DNA of 5,647 nt from Methanoregulaceae archaeon (GTDB lineage: Archaea; Halobacteriota; Methanomicrobia; Methanomicrobiales; Methanospirillaceae), in contig JAJRBP010000115.1 of the NCBI GenBank assembly GCA_028679405.1, positions 1 to 5,647 of the forward strand, read 5' to 3'. Positions 1-4,790 of this stretch are shown here, piece by piece. Each line of letters opens with the position of its first letter. The stretch's first letter is position 1. Below the pieces are notes generated by a model, which did not search any database, was not told the origin of the DNA, and worked only from the letters and a program-made list of their open reading frames with translations. The position numbers and the translations under genes are program-made.

Positions 1-537
1 GAGCCTCTTCATACGCTGGTACACCGACTCCCCGCCCCCGGTCCCGCAGAGGCTCGCGATATACCTCCGCAGCAGCCGGTCGGCAGCATTCCTCCGTCTC
101 GGGATCCATGCGATCTCAATCGCGAGGTTCTTTCTTGCGATCAGATCCCTGATCCGGACGGTCCGTGCGAGGACCCCGTTCACCTTCCGCCGGTCACCGC
201 CCGAGAGGGCCCAGACAACCGCCTGGCTGTCCGTGCAGACCCGCGCCCGGGCGTGCGCGGGAAGCTCCTCGAGGGCGAGGATTACCGCGTTGAACTCGGC
301 GTCGTTGCTGGAAATTCCCCGCTCGTACCCGATGTACACGTCATCTCCCGGGAACATGGCGATATAGTGCCCGTCCCCGCTCCCGTCCACCATGACCTCG
401 ACCCTCTCGTGTACGCTCCGGTCAGATGCGGGCTCCCGGGAAATCTCAGAAACCGTGCCATCAGGGAAAAGTTCGAGAACAGGTGGATCCAGTGGATATT
501 CCGGCCAGACTCCTCTTTGCAAGGCGATCTGCTCCAA
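1..537 (-). CDS. rnhA: Ribonuclease HI family protein, partial (C-terminus beyond window)
   Basis: Degrades the RNA strand of RNA-DNA hybrids in the cytoplasm with two-metal catalysis. Reading the minus strand without a stop from 537 to the window edge gives 179 residues. The four RNase HI carboxylates are present in order: Asp51 in MVDGS, Glu81 in DAEFNAVILAL, Asp103 in TDSQAVVWAL and Asp153 in RRRNAADRLL. The Glu-to-Asp spacing of 22 equals that of E. coli RNase HI. The first loop and the third-to-fourth spacing (50 versus 64) are shorter, so the bacterial basic protrusion is absent, as in other archaeal enzymes. I chose the TTG at 537 because it directly follows a TGA at 540-538 and lies about 29 bases from a TATA-like tract. 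TTG at 522 and ATG at 393 are alternatives; the ATG would leave only two residues before the catalytic Asp. The first ~48 residues are an unrecognised N-terminal extension. It follows hisG on the same strand. Confidence 0.82.
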   Translation of the reverse strand, partial: MEQIALQRGVWPEYPLDPPVLELFPDGTVSEISREPASDRSVHERVEVMVDGSGDGHYIAMFPGDDVYIGYERGISSNDAEFNAVILALEELPAHARARVCTDSQAVVWALSGGDRRKVNGVLARTVRIRDLIARKNLAIEIAWIPRRRNAADRLLRRYIASLCGTGGGESVYQRMKRL

Positions 538-560
538 TCAGGGATTTGGCGTCCCTCTCT

Positions 561-571
561 TAAAAAATTTT
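561..571 (-). promoter_or_regulatory. TATA-like / T-rich tract before the RNase HI gene
   Basis: Read on the minus strand this is AAAATTTTTTA, the strongest A/T run in the gap. Its centre (about 566) is 29 bases from the TTG at 537, so an archaeal TBP site here would start transcription two or three bases before that codon, giving a leaderless message. The six consecutive T residues lie downstream of hisG and could equally be a U-tract terminator for that gene. The sequence does not separate these two roles, and both may apply. Confidence 0.45.
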
Positions 572-608
572 CGCCCTTCGACCCCGCGATTTGAATACGC
601 GGCAGGAT

Positions 609-665
609 TCGGATGGGAAATTCCCTCTCAGCCGATGGCTGTCCTGATCGGATGGAGGGAAATTC
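609..665. repeat. Imperfect hairpin and direct repeat in the hisG-RNase HI gap
   Basis: Two arms, 617-627 (GAAATTCCCTC) and 655-665 (GAGGGAAATTC), are inverted repeats with one mismatch in 11. An inner stem, CCGAT at 632-636 with ATCGG at 647-651, encloses a 10-base loop. The right arm also repeats the left flank directly: TCGGATGGGAAATTC at 609-623 reappears at 648-665 with three extra bases. It lies just after the hisG stop codon, so the transcript could fold into a 3'-end structure, with the T-rich tract about 45 bases further on. Its position between two same-strand genes suggests a terminator or processing signal; that role is inference. The rest of the 538-670 gap has only a weak 5-bp stem, CCGCG at 584-588 with CGCGG at 598-602. 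Confidence 0.5.
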
Positions 666-670
666 GCTGA

Positions 671-1543
671 TCAACGGATGATTTTACGGATTGGGATTTC
701 GAGGATGTCCTCGGCACCCGCATCCTTGAGCCGGGGGATGAGGGTGTTCACGAGGTCCCGCGGCACCACGGTCTCGATGGAGAAGTAATCAATCCCGTGG
801 AGGCGGGAGACAGTGGGCTTTTTCATGGCCGGGAGCGTGCGGACGACCTCCTCCATCACCGCGGCCGGCACGTTCATCGAGAGGAGCACCTGGTGCCGTG
901 CCTCGATCACACCCGAGAGGAGCGTCACGATCTCTTCCATCGCCTTCCTGTTGGAGGGATTTTCGAACGAGCCCTTGTTCGCGATCACCACGGTCTTCGA
1001 ACGCATGATCTCCCCGATGATCTTTAAGCCATTCCTCCGGAGCGTGGTGCCGGTCTCTGTCAGGTCCACGACAACATCCATGAGATCCGGTACCTTCGCC
1101 TCCGAAGCCCCGTAACTCGGGAATATCTGAACTGGAATCCCCAGCCGGCCGAAGAACTCCTTCGTCATCACCGGGTACTCGGTCGTCACACGGCTCCGGG
1201 GTCGTATCTGGGTCACGTCGTCGACAGGCTCGTCCCGGTGGACTGCCACTACGATCCTGACGTCGCCCTCGCCGGTCTTGCTGTACGAGAGGTTGGCAAG
1301 GTGCTTCACCGCTGCTCCCGTCTCATGGACCCAGTCGTGGCCGGTGATCCCCATATCGAAGTACCCCATCTCCACGTACGTCGGGATCTCCTGCGGGCGC
1401 AGGATCTTTACTTTTCCGATCCGCTCATCCACGATTGTCGGGTTGTAGTCACGGTCGGTCCGACGTACCTCGAGGTCCGCCTCCCTGAAGAGCTGCAGCG
1501 TCTGCTCCTCCAGGCTCCCCTTCGGAAGTGCGATGCTGATCAT
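671..1543 (-). CDS. hisG: ATP phosphoribosyltransferase, long form (HisG_L)
   Basis: Catalyses the first committed step of histidine synthesis, joining ATP and PRPP to give phosphoribosyl-ATP, in the cytoplasm. The 290-residue length fits the long HisG class, which carries a C-terminal regulatory domain and needs no HisZ partner. Visible family marks are LPKGSL at residues 6-11, the GITGHDW segment at 65-71, and the PRPP-binding stretch around DLTETGTTLRRNGL at 160-173. The last ~75 residues, including the PTVSRL and SIETVVPRDL segments, form the ACT-like domain that binds histidine in this family, so feedback inhibition is expected. The ATG at 1543 puts the conserved MISIALPKGS start in place. 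It lies 39 bases downstream of the DUF1015 gene on the same strand. No other his genes are in view, consistent with the scattered his genes of many archaea. Confidence 0.97.
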   Translation of the reverse strand: MISIALPKGSLEEQTLQLFREADLEVRRTDRDYNPTIVDERIGKVKILRPQEIPTYVEMGYFDMGITGHDWVHETGAAVKHLANLSYSKTGEGDVRIVVAVHRDEPVDDVTQIRPRSRVTTEYPVMTKEFFGRLGIPVQIFPSYGASEAKVPDLMDVVVDLTETGTTLRRNGLKIIGEIMRSKTVVIANKGSFENPSNRKAMEEIVTLLSGVIEARHQVLLSMNVPAAVMEEVVRTLPAMKKPTVSRLHGIDYFSIETVVPRDLVNTLIPRLKDAGAEDILEIPIRKIIR

Positions 1544-1568
1544 AGGTACAGAGAACTGCGGGCAAACC

Positions 1569-1576
1569 TGATAAAA
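1569..1576 (-). promoter_or_regulatory. Possible TATA-like element for hisG
   Basis: On the minus strand the 39-base spacer after the DUF1015 stop contains TTTTATCA. Its centre lies about 30 bases before the hisG ATG, the distance expected for a nearly leaderless archaeal transcript. No Shine-Dalgarno-like purine run precedes the ATG. hisG could therefore have its own promoter, as well as or instead of readthrough from the upstream gene. The match is short, so this is tentative. Confidence 0.3.
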
Positions 1577-1582
1577 CCAGTC

Positions 1583-2839
1583 TCAATCGAGGGTGTGCAC
1601 GAGAAGACCGGAGAGGAGTTTCGGCTCAAACCACGTGGATTTCGGCGGCATGATCCCGCCCGCGTCGGCGATTCCTGTCACCGTGTCCACGTGGACCGGC
1701 TGCATCGCAAAGGCCGCTCTGAATTTTCCACCGTCCACGAGCGCCTCGAGGTCCGAGAGGGGGCGTGCACCGCCGAGATACTGGAGCCGCGGGTCTCCGC
1801 GCGGGTCCGAGATCCCGAGGAGCCCTGAAAGCACCTTCGACTGGAGGACCGACACGTCAAGGGATGCAATGAGGTCTCCTGATGCAGGCGGAGGAAACGA
1901 GCACTCGTACCAGGCGGCTTCGAGGTACATATGGAACACCCGTCTCCCTGATCCGTGGTCTTCCGGCACGATCTGGAAAGCCTCCGGGTCGATCGGGCCA
2001 TGCGGCCTGATACTGAAGATCCTCTGGAGCTCTCCGATGAATTCGTCGGAGGAGTAGGGACCGAGGTCCGTCACGAGGCGGCTGTACCCATGGATCTTCA
2101 CCTCCCCGGCCGGGAAGATCACCCCCATGAACCGTCCCGTCTCGGCGCCTGCTGTTCCGGCGGCCTGCCTTCGTGCGGCAACGTTCGCCGCCGACTTCGC
2201 CCGGTGATGGCCGTCTGCGATATATACCCGTTCCACACCGGCAAAGAGGGTGGAGAGTTTTAAGACCGTCTCCTGGTCCTCTACGCGGAACACCTGGTGA
2301 ACGACACCCGGCGCAACGCAGACCTCGGAGATCGGGGTTCCCGACCGGTCGAGCGAACGAATTACCGCACCGATCTCGTCCCTGTCCTTGTAGAGAAGGA
2401 CGACCGGGCCGGTATGTGCATTCACCGTCTCGATATGACGGGTCCGGTCGGCCTCCTTGTCGTACCTGGTGAGCTCGTGCTTCCTGATATGGCCTTCCTC
2501 GTAATCCCGGACGTCGAGGCAGCAGCAGAGGCCGTGAAATTTCGCCCCGTCCTGGATCACCCTGTACAGGTAAAACCCGGGCGACCGGTCCTTCTGCATA
2601 AGCCCCCCGGCCAGCATCTCCTGGAAACGGGACCTTGCCCGTTCATACACCTGCGGGTCATCGGGGCGAAGATCCGGGAGTTCCGCGTCGGCACGGCTCA
2701 CCCGCAGGAAGCTCTGGGGATTTTCGCCGATGGACGCCCTTGCTTCCTCGGCGGTCACCACATCGTAGGGCACCGAGGCTATCCCTGCTGCAAACAAAGG
2801 ATCGGGCCGGACGGCTGCGAAAGGGAAGATCCGTACCAT
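1583..2839 (-). CDS. DUF1015 family protein (COG4198), function not established
   Basis: Recognised as DUF1015, a soluble family of about 410-420 residues in bacteria and archaea; this copy has 418. Visible family marks, numbered from the chosen start, are the N-terminal IFPFAAVRPD followed by VPYDVV, KHELT at residues 120-124, AHTGPVVLLY at 141-150, the invariant-looking ADGHHR around 208-213, and a C-terminal MPPKSTWFEP at 397-406. No signal peptide or membrane segment is visible. DGHHR resembles the motif of ParB/sulfiredoxin-fold free serine kinases (SerK, SbnI). From memory, relatives often lie near serA/serC, so a small-molecule kinase role is conceivable but unproven. ATG 2839 is preferred over ATG 2851 (four residues longer) because the TATA-like element centred near 2873 would start transcription near 2847, after the A of the upstream ATG. 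The frame stays open to 3133, but that extension crosses rimI. Three consecutive Cys at 105-107 are unusual. It may be cotranscribed with hisG. Confidence 0.9.
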   Translation of the reverse strand: MVRIFPFAAVRPDPLFAAGIASVPYDVVTAEEARASIGENPQSFLRVSRADAELPDLRPDDPQVYERARSRFQEMLAGGLMQKDRSPGFYLYRVIQDGAKFHGLCCCLDVRDYEEGHIRKHELTRYDKEADRTRHIETVNAHTGPVVLLYKDRDEIGAVIRSLDRSGTPISEVCVAPGVVHQVFRVEDQETVLKLSTLFAGVERVYIADGHHRAKSAANVAARRQAAGTAGAETGRFMGVIFPAGEVKIHGYSRLVTDLGPYSSDEFIGELQRIFSIRPHGPIDPEAFQIVPEDHGSGRRVFHMYLEAAWYECSFPPPASGDLIASLDVSVLQSKVLSGLLGISDPRGDPRLQYLGGARPLSDLEALVDGGKFRAAFAMQPVHVDTVTGIADAGGIMPPKSTWFEPKLLSGLLVHTLD

Positions 2840-2868
2840 ACGCTCTTCCATACAGGTGAGCCCTGCTC

Positions 2869-2878
2869 TATAATATAT
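2869..2878. promoter_or_regulatory. Shared bidirectional TATA-like element
   Basis: TATAATATAT is the only A/T-rich block in the short spacer between the divergent DUF1015 gene and rimI. It reads as a TATA-type sequence on both strands. Its centre (2873.5) is about 34 bases from the rimI ATG on the plus strand and about 34 bases from the ATG at 2839 on the minus strand. Both transcripts would then have leaders of roughly 7-8 bases. The spacing symmetry is visible in the sequence; the promoter role is inference from archaeal TBP/TFB promoter geometry. Confidence 0.6.
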
Positions 2879-2894
2879 CAGCGACATACAATTT

Positions 2895-2906
2895 GGGAAA
2901 CTTCCC
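2895..2906. promoter_or_regulatory. Operator-like palindrome abutting the rimI start codon
   Basis: GGGAAACTTCCC consists of perfect 5-base arms GGGAA and TTCCC separated by AC, and ends on the base before the rimI ATG. It overlaps the transcription start predicted from the TATA-like element. A regulator bound there would block rimI initiation without covering the TATA block. A similar GGGAA-A-TTCCC occurs at 615-625 in the hisG-RNase HI gap. No regulator is identified, and short palindromes do arise by chance. Confidence 0.35.
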
Positions 2907-3368
2907 ATGACAGGCTCCATCCACGTACGGAGGGCTCGCCCCAAGGACGTTCCTGCGATCGCGGCGATCGAACGGGATTCATTCCAGGACCCGTGGGACC
3001 AGGAAATCCTCTCTGAAGCCCTCTCGTACTTCCCGACGACTTTCCTTGTCGCGGCAGTCGGGGAGCGCATCGTCGGGTTCATTGCCGGAGGCCTCGAGGA
3101 CACGGGGGAACAGGTATACGGGCACATCGCCAATATTGCCGTCGCCCCGCAGTTCCGGGGGGGAGGGACCGGAAGGGTGCTCCTGGCGCGCGAGGAGCAG
3201 GCGTTCGCCTTTGAGTCCGCATCGGGTGTCCAGCTCGAGGTCCGGGTCTCGAACCTCTCAGCACAGGAATTCTACCGGAGGAACGGGTATCGCGACGTCT
3301 TCATCATCCCGGGATATTATGCGAACGGCGAGGACGCGATCGTCATGATGAAATGGTTCCGTTTCTGA
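2907..3368 (+). CDS. rimI: RimI/Ard1-like GNAT N-alpha-acetyltransferase
   Basis: A single-domain GNAT enzyme of 153 residues that transfers acetyl from acetyl-CoA to protein N-termini. In archaea the RimI/Ard1-like members act on many proteins cotranslationally, not only on ribosomal protein S18. The N-terminal IHVRRARPKDVPAIAAIER (residues 5-23) is the usual first strand and helix. HIANIAVAPQFRGGGTGRVLL (73-93) contains the acetyl-CoA pyrophosphate loop, RGGGTG at 84-89. LEVRVSN (110-116) carries the Glu expected to act in catalysis. EFYRRNGY (121-128) and the terminal GYYANGEDAIVMMKW complete the RimI pattern. Length and ends are normal for the family. It is transcribed away from the DUF1015 gene from a very short shared promoter region and converges on hmgA. 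The exact protein targets cannot be read from sequence. Confidence 0.92.
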   Translation: MTGSIHVRRARPKDVPAIAAIERDSFQDPWDQEILSEALSYFPTTFLVAAVGERIVGFIAGGLEDTGEQVYGHIANIAVAPQFRGGGTGRVLLAREEQAFAFESASGVQLEVRVSNLSAQEFYRRNGYRDVFIIPGYYANGEDAIVMMKWFRF

Positions 3369-3410
3369 ATAAGCGCCGTTACAGAATCATCTGCCTTAAA
3401 GAAATGAGAG

Positions 3411-3570
3411 GATTCAAGCCCCGACAGGTCATCCGGTGACAGGGGAAAAGGATTCAGCGCCCCCAGATCGTCCTGATAACCTGGGAAAACCAGGGATTCA
3501 CCACCGCGCAGATCATCCTGGTGATAAGGGAAAACCGGGAGGAGTTCAGCCCCTCCCGAGGCTCTGGTGA
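3411..3570. repeat. Degenerate tandem repeat array (units of about 40-45 bp) after hmgA
   Basis: Three successive units begin with GATTCA at 3411, 3451 and 3495. Each contains a CAG(A/G)TC(A/G)TCC block at 3425, 3464 and 3509, then GGGAAAA at 3443, 3483 and 3528. A partial fourth copy (about 3542-3570) has GAGTTCAGCC and ends in CTGGTGA, like unit three; it covers the hmgA stop codon and last eight codons. The array thus fills most of the 177-base gap between the convergent genes rimI and hmgA. Bases 3369-3410 show nothing recognisable. Indels shift the reading frame between copies, which argues against coding. Unit two contains the hairpin CCTGG-GAAAA-CCAGG at 3480-3494. A role in 3'-end formation or as a convergent-gene boundary is possible but inferred. 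Confidence 0.75.
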
Positions 3571-4754
3571 GCGCGTGCGAGGTGATGGGCCGCCTGCGCT
3601 CCGATAAGAGAAAGTTCTCCGGCGAGCACGCCACACGCGATGATCTCCGCGAACTTCCTTGCATGGCTCCCAGGTGGGTCGCCGCCGCCCGCGACACCGA
3701 GGAGGCCGAGGCACTCGCGCTGGGTATCGACACCGGTCCCGCCCCCGACCGTCCCGACCGGGAGATCGGGCAGTGTCACGGCCACGTAAATTCCGTCCCC
3801 CGAGGGATCTGCCGTGGTGATGCAGCAGGCACCCTCGACTACATGCGCAGGGTCCTGGCCGCAGGCGATAAACATGGCCGCAATGATGTTGGCCGCATGT
3901 GCGTTGAACCCGAGCGACCCGGCCCGTGCGGATCCGACCAGATTCTTCCGCTCGTTCACCTCGAGGACCGCTTCCGGGTTCGTCTTGAAGACCTCTTCAA
4001 TGAGCGCCCTGGTGAGATGGATCCCGGCGACCACACTCCTCCCCCTGCCGAGGATCGTATTTATCGCAGCAGGTTTCTTGTCCGTACACATGTTCCCCGA
4101 GAGCGCGACCAGCCGGGCACCGGTCGCCTCCTCGATCAGGTCAGCCGCTTTCGCGCTTGCGATCGTGACCATGTTCATCCCCATCGCGTCCTTCGTGTCG
4201 AACTCGAGCCTGACGTACACGTTCGTTCCGGTCACGTAGCATGCCGACCCAAGGAACTTTCCATGCGAGGTGGTCTTCTCCGCGGCATCGGCGATCTCCT
4301 TCCCGTGGTCTCTGACCCAGTCTGCGATCTCTTTCGCGTGACCCACCGACCGGGCGGCAAAAACAGGTGCGCGGGTCATCCCGTCGCGGAGGACCCTTAC
4401 CTCGGCCCCGCCCGCTTTCGTGATTGCGCTGCAGCCACGGTTGACCGACGCAACGAGGGCACCCTCGGTTGTTGCGAGCGGCAGAAAAAACCTGCCCGAT
4501 GCGTATTCACCGTTCACCTGGAGCGGACCGGCAACCCCGACCGGCACCTGGACCGCCCCGATCATGTTCTCGCAGTTCCGCCTGACCACCTGGGAGATCC
4601 CGATCGAATACCTGCCGACCGCCTCAAGCGGCTTTCCGGTCAGGCGGGAGATGTACTCTCTCCGCACCCGGACGGCCTCGTCCGGCGGCAGCTCCTGCTC
4701 GAGCTGGTGGAGCTTGAGCGCACCGGACGAGAGCCTCTCGTCATACCCGTCCAT
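3546..4754 (-). CDS. hmgA: Class I 3-hydroxy-3-methylglutaryl-CoA reductase (NADPH)
   Basis: Reduces HMG-CoA to mevalonate with two NADPH, the committing step for the isoprenoid chains of archaeal ether lipids. The 402-residue length is normal for archaeal, soluble class I enzymes, which lack the eukaryotic membrane anchor. Signature segments are ENMIGAVQVPVGVAGPL (62-78), TTEGALVAS with catalytic Glu97, DAMGMNM (189-195, cofactor region), GNMCTDKKPAAIN with the catalytic Lys at 226, GQDPAH with catalytic Asp301, GTVGGGTGV (334-342), and the C-terminal HHLARAH whose last His (396) matches the proton donor. The class is clear from GTVGGGTG and DKKPAAIN. The ATG at 4754 gives a typical N-terminus. 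It diverges from trm5 across a very short spacer and converges with rimI. Its last codons and stop lie inside the partial fourth unit of the tandem repeat; the GRG end is family-like, so the protein looks intact. Confidence 0.97.
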   Translation of the reverse strand: MDGYDERLSSGALKLHQLEQELPPDEAVRVRREYISRLTGKPLEAVGRYSIGISQVVRRNCENMIGAVQVPVGVAGPLQVNGEYASGRFFLPLATTEGALVASVNRGCSAITKAGGAEVRVLRDGMTRAPVFAARSVGHAKEIADWVRDHGKEIADAAEKTTSHGKFLGSACYVTGTNVYVRLEFDTKDAMGMNMVTIASAKAADLIEEATGARLVALSGNMCTDKKPAAINTILGRGRSVVAGIHLTRALIEEVFKTNPEAVLEVNERKNLVGSARAGSLGFNAHAANIIAAMFIACGQDPAHVVEGACCITTADPSGDGIYVAVTLPDLPVGTVGGGTGVDTQRECLGLLGVAGGGDPPGSHARKFAEIIACGVLAGELSLIGAQAAHHLARAHQSLGRG

Positions 4755-4790
4755 GCATACTATGTGGTCGCAGGGATAGATGGTTCTGTT
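4755..4790. promoter_or_regulatory. Short divergent spacer between hmgA and trm5
   Basis: Only 36 bases separate the hmgA ATG from the preferred trm5 GTG. On the plus strand CATACTAT at 4756-4763 is a weak TATA-like element about 31 bases before that GTG, which would fit a nearly leaderless trm5 message. I see no convincing TATA element at the matching distance for hmgA, whose promoter may lie inside the first codons of trm5. There is no clear Shine-Dalgarno site for either gene. Confidence 0.35.

Noticed and set aside
1238..1828. A 196-codon plus-strand open frame across hisG and the DUF1015 gene.
   Set aside because: It is antisense to two confident genes and spans their spacer, with no domain or promoter support.
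2297..3016. A 239-codon plus-strand open frame.
   Set aside because: It is antisense to the DUF1015 gene and enters rimI out of frame. Its peptide matches nothing recognisable; it is a by-product of GC-rich codon use.
2852..3133. Upstream extension of the DUF1015 reading frame to an ATG at 3133, adding 94 residues.
   Set aside because: It would run antisense through rimI and across the divergent promoter, and the family N-terminus (VRIFPFAAVRP) begins at 2839.
3480..3494. CCTGG-GAAAA-CCAGG hairpin as an intrinsic terminator for rimI or hmgA.
   Set aside because: The stem is only 5 bp, no U-tract follows on either strand, and the other repeat units do not preserve the pairing. It is noted only as part of the array.
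3411..3541. CRISPR array.
   Set aside because: Units are degenerate, contiguous and 40-45 bases long with no unrelated spacers of constant length, and no cas gene is in view.
3436..3567. A small plus-strand protein from GTG at 3436, about 43 codons with DHPGDKGKPG-like repeats.
   Set aside because: There is no promoter or ribosome site, the peptide only mirrors the DNA repeat, and the stop lies inside hmgA.
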